Positions 10,101-17,626 of a stretch of DNA of 33,479 bases are shown here, piece after piece. This DNA comes from DATBRC01 sp036560485 (GTDB lineage: Bacteria; Pseudomonadota; Gammaproteobacteria; Burkholderiales; Burkholderiaceae_D): assembly GCA_036560485.1 (NCBI GenBank), contig DATBRC010000009.1:1-33479 (forward strand). The letters run 5' to 3'. The translations under genes and the position numbers were made by a program. Below the pieces are notes generated by a model. The model searched no databases. It had not been told where the DNA came from and saw nothing but the letters and a program-made list of their open reading frames with translations. Within the stretch, counting starts at the first letter, position 1, and each line of letters opens with the position of its first letter.

Positions 10101-13100
10101 CCAACGGGCAACAAAGCCGGCTCGCTGACACGACAACGTGTAGCGCCTTCTTCGATGCGCGCAGCCAAATCGCGTAAGATCGGCGCCTCAAAAATTGTCC
10201 GCAACGGCAGATCGATGCCGGACACTCGGCGTATCTTCGACACCGCCTGGGTTGCCAATAGCGAATGTCCTCCCAAATGGAAGAAATGGCTGTCGCGTCC
10301 TATATGCTCGCAATCGAGCAATGATGACCATATGGTTGCCAATTGTTGCTCAGTGTCGGTGAGCGGCGCTTCAATCGCGCTATTGTTTTCAGCCCAGGTG
10401 TATGCAGCCAACGCTTTACGATCCACTTTGCCGTTGGCGTTGACGGGCAACCGGTCAAGCAGCATAAAATGGGCCGGAACCATCGCCTGCGGCAAGATCG
10501 CGCTCAATTCGCGGCGCAATGTGTCAGCATGGGCACCGTTTTCTGCCTGCGCTACCCAAAACGCCACGACTTGCATATCGCCGCGTGGATCCTGGCGTGC
10601 AATCACGGCAGCGTCCCGTACATCGGCAAGCCGTTGCAACTGCACCTCAATCTCGCCCAGTTCGATACGTTGGCCCCTGATTTTGATTTGATGGTCGCGC
10701 CGGCCAAGGTAATCGATATTGCCGTCGGTGCGATACCTGCCTATGTCCCCGGTAAGATAAAACCGTTCGCCCGGCAAGAAAGGATTGTCCACAAACGCTT
10801 TGGCAGTCGTTTCGGGATCGTTCAAATAGCCACGCCCCACACCGACCCCGGCAATGCAAATTTCACCCGCTACACCCTGAGGTACCAGTTGCCGATGCGC
10901 ATCGAGAATAAACAATTGCATATTGGCGGTCGGTCGCCCAATCGGCACCGAAGCCAACGTTAGGAGATCCTGCACCTCGGCGCTGGAGCACAATGGATAA
11001 AACGCGACATTGTCGGCGCATTCGGCCGGCCCATAGATGTTGATCAATGGAATGTCGGGAAAACGCTTGAACCAAGCTTGTGCCAAACCGGGCGGCAAGG
11101 CTTCGCCGATCGACAAGACCCAACGCAGGGAAAGCGATGCATGTTCCGTAGCGATATCGGCGGCAACCAACAAGCGCATCATACTTGGCACCACTTGCAG
11201 TACCGTTACCTGTTGCGTTGCCAATGCAGCCAGCAAGCGCTGCGGATCGTGCGCCACTGCGTTTGGCATGATATGCACGGTTCCGCCTAATAACGGCGCA
11301 GCCAGGAATTGCCAAACTGAAATATCGAATGCCGGGGACGCCGTTTGCGCCACGCGGTCTGAGGCTCCCAAACCGAGCGCCGGAACTTTGCCGAACAGAT
11401 TATTCAGCATGCCCTTCTGTTCCACCATTGCCCCCTTTGGATGTCCGGTGGAACCGGAGGTAAAGATCACATAGGCTAGGTCATCCGGGGAACCCATTGG
11501 CGACAATACAGGCACGGCTCCTTGCGTCCACAGCCTTTCCGCCACCAGCGCGTGCGGATGATGATCGACACCGCTCACTACTTGGTCCAACAGCGGCAAA
11601 GATGACTCCGATGCCAGAATGAGCGAAATCCGGCCTCGCTGCAAGATATCGCGCAAACGCTGGGCGGGATGCGCGATGTCCAACGGCACGTAGGCGGCAC
11701 CGGCTTTGAACACCGCGATCATCATGGTCAAGAAGCACAGGTTACGCTCTCCCATGACCCCAACCAGCGTATTCGGCTGCGCGCCTGCCGCAATCAGCGC
11801 GTGAGCGATGCGTGCGCTGCGCTCGTCGAGTTCGCGATAAGTAAAGCGTTGGTCTTCGCAGACGGCAGCGATACTTTCCGGTGTGCGCGCGACTTGCTCG
11901 GAAAACAAGGTAGCATAGGTCGAATGGAGAGGGAAGTCGTGTTCGGAGCGATTAAATTCCGTCAGCAACAAATGCCTTTCGACATTGTTGAGTAGCGGTA
12001 AGGTCGCTACGGTTTGCATGGGTTGCTGCACGATGGTTTCCAGCACATGATTGAAATGGCCAGCCATTCGTTCAATCGTTGCTGCGTCGAACAGGTCAGC
12101 GCTGTATTCGAATTTTCCGTGCAGTTGCCCGTTGCGCTCTTCCATATCCAGCGTCAAATCGAACTTGGCCGTGGTGCTGTCAACTGTCACCGGCTGCATG
12201 GTCAATCCCGGCAGGACGAGCGCTTCCATCGGCACATTCTGTAACACCAGCATGACTTGAAACAACGGCGCATGGCTGGATTGGCGTTCCGGCTGTAACA
12301 CCTCTACCAATTGCTCGAACGGCACGTCCTGATGCGCAAATGCCGCCAGCGCTGTTTGGCGGACCCGCTGCAGTAAATCGGAAAAGAACTCATGCCCGTC
12401 GATTTTAGTACGCAGCACCAAAGTATTGACAAAAAAGCCGATCAAGGACTCTAGTTCGGCCCGACTACGGTTGGCAATCGGCGTACCAATGCAGATATCG
12501 TCCTGCCCAGCATAACGCGACAGCAAGACAGTGAATGCCGCTGCTAGAGTCATGAACAGCGTCGCATCGTAGCGTTGGCCGAGTGCAATCAACCCCGCCG
12601 TGGTGTCCTGCGAAATCGTGAAGCGCACCATAGCGCCGCGATACGAAGGCATGGCCGGACGCGGCCTGTCGATCGGCAAAGTCAACAAGGCCGGTGCGTC
12701 CGCCAATTGCGCTTTCCAATACGTCAATTGCTTATCCAGCAGCGCCCTTCGCAACCATTGGCGTTGCCAATGCGCAAAATCGGCATACTGAATCGCCAGT
12801 GCTGGCAACGGCGAGGCTTGGTTGTTTGCAAAAGCTGCATACAACATTGCCATTTCCTGCACCAGCACTCCCATCGACCAGCCGTCGGCAACGATGTGGT
12901 GAATCGTCAGCAACACCACCTGGTCGGCATCATCCAAACGAATCAATCCAGCGCGGATCAACGGGCCAGTCGACAGGTCGAATGGCACTTGCGCTTCGTG
13001 TTGCACAAGCCACAGCATGCGTGCTTCCCGTTCCGTAGGCAGCATATCCCGCAGATCGACGACGTCCAGCGGCAATGCCGTTGACGGCGCGATGACTTGC

Positions 13101-16100
13101 ACCGGATTATCCTCCATCATCGTAAAAGTGGTGCGCAGTGGCTCATGGCGGCGGACGATCTCGTCCAGGCTGCGGGTGAATGCCGCCATATCGAGTGTGC
13201 CGGTCAACCTTACCGCGATAGGAATGTTATACAAGGTGGAGCCCGGCTCGAACTGATCGAGAAACCACAAGCGCTGCTGAGCAAACGACAGCGGCAAGAG
13301 GCCGACGCGCTCAACGGGCAGCAAAGCCGGCCCGCGATTGATGCTATCTTCGTCCTTTGCCTGATCAACGCGCAACGCCTGCTGATGCAAAGTCGGCGCG
13401 TCGAACAAACTGCGTAATGAAAGATCGAGACCGAATTGCTTGCGAATATGAGAAACGATCTGCATCGCTAACAAGGAATGCCCACCCAACGCAAAGAAAT
13501 GGTCGTCCAAGGCAACCCGATCAATCTGGAGAACCTGCCGCCAGATAGCCGCAAGCGCTTGTTCAGTAGCAGAACGCGGTGCGGCATCATTCAGTTCAAC
13601 GTCCAGCCTGTCTGGTGCCGGCAATGCCTTGCGGTCGATCTTTCCGTTCAAGGTCAAAGGCAATTGACCAAGCAAGATAAAATGCGCCGGTACCATGTAG
13701 TCTGGCAGGGATTGCAATAAAGCCGCACGCAAGGCTTCGGCATCGACTTCGGCAGTATCATCCCGCATCGTCAGATACGCCACCAAACGCTTGTCGCCTG
13801 GCGCATCCCCGCGCGCCAGCACCACTGCCTCCCGAATCTGCGGCAACTGCGCCAATACAGATTCGATCTCGCCCAACTCAATCCTGACACCGCGTATCTT
13901 GACTTGGTGATCGATACGGCCCAGGTATTCGATATTGCCGTCCGGCAGGTGGCGCGCCAAATCACCGGTCTTGTACATGCGAGCGCCGGGTAGATCACTG
14001 AATGGATTCTGGATAAACCGTTCGGCAGTCAAATCCGGTTTGCCCAGATAACCACGTGCCAATCCAATTCCTCCCAAATACAGTTCGCCCGCCACTCCCG
14101 TCGGCATCGGCTGCAGATGCGCATCCAGAATATAAGTCTGCATATTCGCAATCGGCTTGCCGATAGGCACAATGCCCATCTTGCTGTCAGCCTGGCATGG
14201 CCAAGCGGTGACATCGATCGACACTTCAGTGGGGCCGTACAGATTATGCAGCTTGACATGTGGTAGCTGGGCAAAGAAACGTTGTTGCAATTCCCACGGT
14301 AAAGCTTCGCCGCTACAGATTACTTGTCGTAAGCGGCACTTGCCCAAGAATGGTGCTTGTACCTCTGTCGCATGCAGGAAGGCATCGAGCATTGGCGGAA
14401 CGAAGTGCAGAGTGGTGATGGATTGCTGTTCGATTAACTCAACCAGATAGTCCGGGTCGCGATGCCCGTCCGGTTTCGCGACCACCAGGGTTGCGCCGGC
14501 GATCAGCGGCCAAAAGAATTCCCATACTGAGACGTCGAAGCTGAACGGAGTCTTTTGCAGCACGCGGTCTTCCACTATCAATCCATACTCTGCTTGCATC
14601 CACAGCAGACGGTTGACGATCCCGGCGTGGTCGATGCCGACGCCCTTGGGCCGTCCGGTCGAGCCTGAGGTGTAAATCACGTAGGCGAGATGGGCGCTAT
14701 GCGTGAGGCGTATTGGATCCAATTCATTGCCGCCGACTAGCGTTGCCGCGCATATTGCATCCAGATCAAGCTGCGTCACGGACGATCCGATATTCACCAA
14801 CTGGGCGGAGACATGCTGCTGCTTCAACACCACGCATGGGTCGGCATCCTCCAGCATATAGGCAAGCCGGTCTTGCGGATAGGTAGGGTCGAGCGGGACA
14901 TAGGCACCTCCTGCTTTCAAAATGCCCAGTAGGCCGATGACCAGATTGAGCGAACGCTCAGCACAGATACCGACCAGGGAATCTGGAGCGACGCCAAATT
15001 CCCGTAACCGATACGCCAGGCGATTGGCGCATGCGTTCAGTTGTGCATAGCTTAACGCCTCGTTTTCGAATACGACGGCGACACGATCCGGCGTCAGCGC
15101 GGCTTGCCGTTCGAACAAGTCAGGCACGGTGTCATGGCTTTGCGGATAAGAACAAGCGGTTTGATTCCACACCGCCAGTTGCCGCGCTTCCGTTTCTGTC
15201 AGCAGCGGAACGAGGTTGACCGGCGCATCGGGGCGTTGCTGGATAAATTCAAGGATATGGATAAAGCGCTGCTGAAGCAATTCGATGTCTTCCGGCGTAA
15301 AGTAAGCTGGGTGAAATACAAAATCCAATTGCACCGCTTCGGATGCATGAAACTCGCGCACCAGCAGTTCGAGCGGGGTTTGCTGCTGCGCATTGACCAG
15401 CGGGATCGCCTTGCCTGAAACCGAGCCGAAGGTACAGGCGTAATCGTGACGTTCGTAGGAGACGGCGATGTCGAACAGGCGGTGCAGCATTGCGCCGGGT
15501 TGTTTGGCGAGCTTTCTGAGTTCGCGGCTCAAGTCACTGAGTGGAAAACGCTGGTAGCGATAATTTTGCTTCAGTTCACGACCGATCGCTTGTAGCAATT
15601 CGCCGCAGGATAGCTCTGCACCAAAGGAAAAGCGTGCCGGCGTGATGCCGAAGAACATGCCAGCAGTCGATTTGAAAATGGCATTGCTACGATTCAAGAC
15701 CGGCAAGCCGACCACTAGTTCGTCGCGTTGCGCGGTGCGGGCGAAATACACGTAGAGTGCGCCGAGTATCGCGTGGAAGACGGTAACGCCGTGTTCTGCC
15801 GAAAACGCGTTCAAGCGGTCGTACCAGCCGCGCTCCAATTGCAGCTGGCGGCATTCATTGCGCGCGCCAGCGTGCTCTGGGCGACGCGCGATGAGCAAAG
15901 GCTCGGGCAACACCGCGAATTTCTGCAGCCAATATTGCTGTTGCTTCTCAAAGCCTGATGACGTGGCATAGACATGGTCTTCGGCGACAAAATCCAGATA
16001 AGACGGGGCATACAAATCGACTGTCTGTTGTTCCTCCAGTGCCGTATATATTTCGGCAACCGAGCGTGCCATCAATGCGGCAGACCAGCCATCGGCGATC

Positions 16101-16543
16101 AAATGATGGCAAATAAAAAGCGAGTAAAAGCAGTCGTGGCGTACCTTGAGCACGACATAATGAAATAAAGGAGCGACACAGGTATCAATGGGTTGCTGTG
16201 AACGCAAGCGCATCCATTCAAGCGCTACCGAATCGGGATCGTCCTCCATTGATAGATCATGTACCTGCACATCGACATGGAGGCTTTCCAAAAGCGTTTG
16301 CCGTGGTAAGCCATCGTCTCCTGGCTCTTTCAGAAAAACGATACGCAATGCGTCGTGCTTTTGCGCCAGCAGATTGACGGCTTGCCGAAACCGTTCGATA
16401 TCCAGCGTGCCTTCAAGACGCATATAGCCGCATAGATTATGCACATTGCCGTGCAACATTTGGTCGAACCAGATTTCTCGTTGCGGGGAGGTCAGTGGAA
16501 AGCAATCGGTATTGATGGCGCTGGCGATGGTGAAACGCGGCAT
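4124..16543 (-). CDS. Four-module nonribosomal peptide synthetase with an adenylation-deficient last module
   Basis: Multienzyme of about 4139 aa. Approximate domains, numbered from the ATG at 16543: C1 15-440 (HHLIADG at 146), A1 470-965 (YTSGSTGRPKG at 624), T1 (Ser1023); C2 1080-1500 (His1215), A2 1545-2035 (FTSGSTG at 1694), T2 (Ser2094); C3 2150-2570 (His2285), A3 2610-3090 (YTSGSTG at 2760), T3 (Ser3145); C4 3205-3630 (His3337), A-domain remnant 3650-3755, T4 (Ser3801); thioesterase about 3860-4120 (GWSLGG Ser3933, Asp3960, His4102). Aligning pocket residues to GrsA and EntF by eye gives A1 DVWHISLIDK (serine), A2 DIWQLIIDNK and A3 DAMLVGAACK (both unassigned). No epimerase domain is seen. 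The frame is open upstream to 16636, but ATG 16543 has AGGA 7 bases before it and starts at the C domain, so it is preferred. Confidence 0.95.
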   Translation of the reverse strand: MPRFTIASAINTDCFPLTSPQREIWFDQMLHGNVHNLCGYMRLEGTLDIERFRQAVNLLAQKHDALRIVFLKEPGDDGLPRQTLLESLHVDVQVHDLSMEDDPDSVALEWMRLRSQQPIDTCVAPLFHYVVLKVRHDCFYSLFICHHLIADGWSAALMARSVAEIYTALEEQQTVDLYAPSYLDFVAEDHVYATSSGFEKQQQYWLQKFAVLPEPLLIARRPEHAGARNECRQLQLERGWYDRLNAFSAEHGVTVFHAILGALYVYFARTAQRDELVVGLPVLNRSNAIFKSTAGMFFGITPARFSFGAELSCGELLQAIGRELKQNYRYQRFPLSDLSRELRKLAKQPGAMLHRLFDIAVSYERHDYACTFGSVSGKAIPLVNAQQQTPLELLVREFHASEAVQLDFVFHPAYFTPEDIELLQQRFIHILEFIQQRPDAPVNLVPLLTETEARQLAVWNQTACSYPQSHDTVPDLFERQAALTPDRVAVVFENEALSYAQLNACANRLAYRLREFGVAPDSLVGICAERSLNLVIGLLGILKAGGAYVPLDPTYPQDRLAYMLEDADPCVVLKQQHVSAQLVNIGSSVTQLDLDAICAATLVGGNELDPIRLTHSAHLAYVIYTSGSTGRPKGVGIDHAGIVNRLLWMQAEYGLIVEDRVLQKTPFSFDVSVWEFFWPLIAGATLVVAKPDGHRDPDYLVELIEQQSITTLHFVPPMLDAFLHATEVQAPFLGKCRLRQVICSGEALPWELQQRFFAQLPHVKLHNLYGPTEVSIDVTAWPCQADSKMGIVPIGKPIANMQTYILDAHLQPMPTGVAGELYLGGIGLARGYLGKPDLTAERFIQNPFSDLPGARMYKTGDLARHLPDGNIEYLGRIDHQVKIRGVRIELGEIESVLAQLPQIREAVVLARGDAPGDKRLVAYLTMRDDTAEVDAEALRAALLQSLPDYMVPAHFILLGQLPLTLNGKIDRKALPAPDRLDVELNDAAPRSATEQALAAIWRQVLQIDRVALDDHFFALGGHSLLAMQIVSHIRKQFGLDLSLRSLFDAPTLHQQALRVDQAKDEDSINRGPALLPVERVGLLPLSFAQQRLWFLDQFEPGSTLYNIPIAVRLTGTLDMAAFTRSLDEIVRRHEPLRTTFTMMEDNPVQVIAPSTALPLDVVDLRDMLPTEREARMLWLVQHEAQVPFDLSTGPLIRAGLIRLDDADQVVLLTIHHIVADGWSMGVLVQEMAMLYAAFANNQASPLPALAIQYADFAHWQRQWLRRALLDKQLTYWKAQLADAPALLTLPIDRPRPAMPSYRGAMVRFTISQDTTAGLIALGQRYDATLFMTLAAAFTVLLSRYAGQDDICIGTPIANRSRAELESLIGFFVNTLVLRTKIDGHEFFSDLLQRVRQTALAAFAHQDVPFEQLVEVLQPERQSSHAPLFQVMLVLQNVPMEALVLPGLTMQPVTVDSTTAKFDLTLDMEERNGQLHGKFEYSADLFDAATIERMAGHFNHVLETIVQQPMQTVATLPLLNNVERHLLLTEFNRSEHDFPLHSTYATLFSEQVARTPESIAAVCEDQRFTYRELDERSARIAHALIAAGAQPNTLVGVMGERNLCFLTMMIAVFKAGAAYVPLDIAHPAQRLRDILQRGRISLILASESSLPLLDQVVSGVDHHPHALVAERLWTQGAVPVLSPMGSPDDLAYVIFTSGSTGHPKGAMVEQKGMLNNLFGKVPALGLGASDRVAQTASPAFDISVWQFLAAPLLGGTVHIMPNAVAHDPQRLLAALATQQVTVLQVVPSMMRLLVAADIATEHASLSLRWVLSIGEALPPGLAQAWFKRFPDIPLINIYGPAECADNVAFYPLCSSAEVQDLLTLASVPIGRPTANMQLFILDAHRQLVPQGVAGEICIAGVGVGRGYLNDPETTAKAFVDNPFLPGERFYLTGDIGRYRTDGNIDYLGRRDHQIKIRGQRIELGEIEVQLQRLADVRDAAVIARQDPRGDMQVVAFWVAQAENGAHADTLRRELSAILPQAMVPAHFMLLDRLPVNANGKVDRKALAAYTWAENNSAIEAPLTDTEQQLATIWSSLLDCEHIGRDSHFFHLGGHSLLATQAVSKIRRVSGIDLPLRTIFEAPILRDLAARIEEGATRCRVSEPALLPVGRDGGLPLSFAQQRLWFLDQLETNSAFYNMTGGLRIAGALNVVALEAALNDIVARHEVLRTAFDLVDGEATQVILDQATVHLSLTELSSRPVAEQEQAAREFASTEAAQPFDLRQAPLLRVRLLRLNSDEHWLLATLHHIAADGWSMAILLRELSALYRARVTGIPASLPALPVQYADFAVWQRRWLESGVLEHQLGYWRTQLAGAPALLNLPIDHPRPPQQSYCGARVSFALSAELTIRLHSLSKKRNVTLFMTLIGAFGVLLSRYSGQQDICIGTPIANRQRTELDNLIGFFVNTLVMRIQFDGQFPFERILQQVRTTALEAYAHQDIPFEQLVEALQPERAMSHAPLFQTMFALQNNAPSVTALDGLELQPLEIDLPVAKFDLTLNMEERGDCLYGAFEYNTDLFEHATIERMAGHFETLLAALDAAPAVPVGMLPLLTAQESALLHGWSRTQIKLPDAPTIHTLFEMQVTVTPDEFAVVCDGIAISYRELNERANRLAHYLSSQGVGPDVLVGLCVERSLDMIIGMLGVIKAGGAYLPLDPALPHERMAYLIEDALPWLVLTQAHLLERLPVMAIGTFCLDRDRAILTAWPHHNPPQCTMPEHLAYVIYTSGSTGKPKGTLIHHRGLVNLALAQISAFQLRPEQRVLQWASFNFDASVMDIFATLCAGARLYIASRDAVLPGNDLSDTLRRYRIELILLTPSALAAMPHDSFPHLQTLVLGGEQCDHALIAPWLRAHTVINAYGPTEATACATIYRCSSDGRRHPPIGRPIANTQTYVLDAYLNLVPIGVVGELYIAGEGLARGYLNRPDLTAERFLQNPFSDQAGARMYRTGDAVRYLPDGQIEYVGRLDHQVKLRGYRIELGEIEFALNQLPEIREAAVLVQTVPSGDRMLVAYVAAASDPLDLDQLRTALQRSLPKYMIPAHFVMLDKLPINTNGKLDRAALPMLDMTFPEDVYVAPSTYIEEILAGIWTELLGLERVGINQNFFVLGGHSLLATRVLARLRAVFAVELPLRALFEAPTIHALAQRIEATQQKTGRLTVPSISPATRNLPLPLSFSQQRLWFLDQLEPGSAFYNMPGSLRIVGRLNVDALECALNAIVERHEVLRTSFDQINGEVRQAIAENAPVPFALTDISSLVGEEREHMARSLAAAEAAQAFDLRTAPLLRVRLLCLDEQEHWLLLVMHHIAADGWSIGILLRELSALYQAYATGKEADLPELPVQYADFAIWQHNSLQGAQWEKHLGYWRYRLAGAPPLLDLPTDNRRPAVQSHRGARYRFIVPSELTGRLHAQSRALDATLFMTLITAFGILLSRYSNQQDICIGTPVANRSQVAMEGLIGCFINTLVLRLQLDRRASFSRILQQMRETALAAFAHQDIPFEQLVEALQPRRSMSHAPLFQAMFSLQNNTAESCVLEGLELQILDIDLPIAKFDLTLDMEEQGDQLHGSFEYSTDLFDATTIERMTQHFMQVLEAVVNDPSGSIGELSTFILNPSETDDNIEHVDRIDDRIKVRGYHIDLREIECALTRLPIVREAVVSVQTVPPGTQELVAYVVPVSNLLDPGKLQEELQRSVPDYMVPTHFVMLDKLPINANGSVDRAVLDILPRIGEQRLYEESRTATEQALATIFAAVFQSAPVSRTGHFFDMGGHSLLMVQLVARIKEIFGVALPLAQVFQTPTVESLARAIDEKNIAGRLIVSLQSGAASSNRQPPIYFIHPAGGTIFGYERLARELGPVVAAHAVQSPEIASVDIGPYDFASLCRRYAEEIRVHCGAGPIRLAGWSLGGALAVGVAAVLEQGGVNIVSVVLFDAFLWSGETESIDFATFAGWAATRIKADMLKGDNDMAASHRILQNFAQDHGTERLIERLRESADRLMADWHLSPAYLDFLQQQHALQARHARLLEGAVPPAIQAPLQVVWAQDSIDAGLPIVDWLQFTGNRADSNCRTVPGNHEDLIQREQNARSIAEMLITQSLDNGPVLPDSVAMIAA
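5270..5610 (-). other. Adenylation-domain remnant in NRPS module 4 (A8-A10 subdomain only)
   Basis: After C4 the protein passes straight from a C-A linker (IGELSTFILNPSE) into NIEHVDRIDDRIKVRGYHIDL, which corresponds to motif A8 (compare NIEYLGRIDHQVKIRG in module 1). About 380 residues holding motifs A1-A7, including the ATP loop and the substrate pocket, are absent. The frame stays open, so this is a clean in-frame loss. The A10 motif reads NGSVDR (Ser3746) in place of NGKxDR, so the catalytic Lys is gone as well, and the usual LGEIE reads LREIE. This subdomain cannot activate an amino acid alone. It may be kept as a spacer between C4 and T4. Confidence 0.88.
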
Positions 16544-16875
16544 GAAGACATCCTGTTGGCAAAACGTGTGGGCAGAAAACGCAAAGACCAAAGTCTGTGA
16601 GCAGCACATGACAACAGCGTGACAAATGGACTGCAAGCGGTCGATAGGTTCTCATGCCCACATTACCAACAGGAATGCATCATCCAAATTCGGCGAGCGC
16701 GCCATCGGAATCACACAAAAATACAAAAGATGCCCCAGAAAATAGGAATGTGGCCGTGCAAAATGTCATCGTCTTGTCAAAATCGATGCTTACAATCCGC
16801 CATCTATTAATTAAGTGAGCAAGTTCATGCCTTGACGAATTGGATAGGCGGTGCACGATTCACCCAGGAAAGGCG
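16544..16875. promoter_or_regulatory. Divergent intergenic region between the NRPS and mbtH-like genes
   Basis: This gap of about 330 bases separates the two divergent biosynthetic genes and must hold both promoters, unless the NRPS starts further upstream at 16636. It is AT-rich around 16775-16815. I found no convincing -35/-10 pair at proper spacing and no sequence resembling a Fur box, so there is no visible sign of iron control. Confidence 0.4.
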
Positions 16876-17145
16876 ATGATCGAGATGAATACAGATACGC
16901 AGCAATACCGTGTCGTGGTCAACCACGAAGGACAATATTCCTTGTGGCCGCAGGGAAAAGAAAATTCCATTGGCTGGCGCGATGCTGGGTTGACCGGCAC
17001 GAAAGAGCAATGCCTGGCCTATATTCGCGAAGTGTGGATCGATATGCGTCCTTTGAGTTTGCGCATGGTGATGATGCAAAATATTTGTAGCGTGGGGCAA
17101 TTACCGGTGCACCAATGTCGGCGCAAAGAGTCGCTCGCAGTTTAG
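16876..17145 (+). CDS. MbtH-like NRPS accessory protein
   Basis: MbtH-like proteins bind adenylation domains and are often needed for their folding or activity. This 89-aa protein shows the family pattern: YRVVVNHEGQYSLWP, then IGW, then CLAYIREVWIDMRPLSLR. Departures from the usual motif are the loss of the Pro before GW and WIDMRP in place of WTDMRP. A tail of about 26 residues follows the normal end. The start is chosen at ATG 16876, preceded by AGGAAAGG; ATG 16885 is the alternative. The longer in-frame ORF from 16840 lacks such a site. The gene diverges from the NRPS, although mbtH genes are usually in the same operon. It most likely serves that NRPS, but other synthetases in the genome are possible clients. 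Confidence 0.88.
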   Translation: MIEMNTDTQQYRVVVNHEGQYSLWPQGKENSIGWRDAGLTGTKEQCLAYIREVWIDMRPLSLRMVMMQNICSVGQLPVHQCRRKESLAV

Positions 17146-17238
17146 CCTCACGGCTTTGCCGGAGGATACTTACTCATCGACCTTCGTAACTGTCCCGGCT
17201 GCATCCTAATGCCAGTCACTTAAGGCATTAACAGCAGG

Positions 17239-17574
17239 TCAAATGATGCTGAACACAACTTCATTTTTCGAATTCAATGAACTCGAAAGTTTTTCGCAAT
17301 ACAAATCAATCAATTCACCAGCATCATTGTAGGCATATCGCAATAGGCCACCGTTCGCAAAATGCAGGACGTGTGAGTGCGAATTGACGATTGAGTTAAC
17401 TGTGTGTGACAACACCTCACCGATATTCTTGATGCCGATGGTAACGTCGAAGGGGAGTTCACAAACCATATTCCCGTGACCATCCAGCGAAAAAGCAAGG
17501 CCATTCTCTAGGCTTAATGTTTTCCTGTCCCCCGTGTTGTTCTGCACTTGGTAGTTATGGCGAGCGGTCTGCAT
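17239..17574 (-). CDS. Hypothetical protein at the end of the T6SS island
   Basis: A 111-aa ORF that I do not recognise. It has no signal peptide or membrane segment and is rich in Asn, Ser and Leu (start MQTARHNYQVQNNTGDRK). It lies 52 bases after the putative immunity gene on the same strand, so it could be a further member of the VgrG transcript, for example a second immunity protein or an effector remnant. No clear Shine-Dalgarno site precedes the ATG, which weakens the case. Its base composition is closer to the neighbouring low-GC effector genes than to the NRPS. Confidence 0.5.
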   Translation of the reverse strand: MQTARHNYQVQNNTGDRKTLSLENGLAFSLDGHGNMVCELPFDVTIGIKNIGEVLSHTVNSIVNSHSHVLHFANGGLLRYAYNDAGELIDLYCEKLSSSLNSKNEVVFSII

Positions 17575-17626
17575 GATATGGTATTGGGCGTACTAAATAA
17601 CTAGACATTAGTTGACATTACACTTT

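Noticed and set aside
16544..16636. 31-residue N-terminal extension of the NRPS frame
   Set aside because: The extension has no family counterpart, while ATG 16543 has a good Shine-Dalgarno site and lies directly before the C domain.
16544..16875. Fur box or other iron-control site that would indicate a siderophore pathway
   Set aside because: No GATAATGATAATCATTATC-like sequence was seen, so a siderophore role is not claimed.
17147..17166. Weak stem after the mbtH-like gene (CCTC...GGCTTTGCC...GAGG)
   Set aside because: The stem is interrupted and has no U-tract, so it is too weak to call a terminator.
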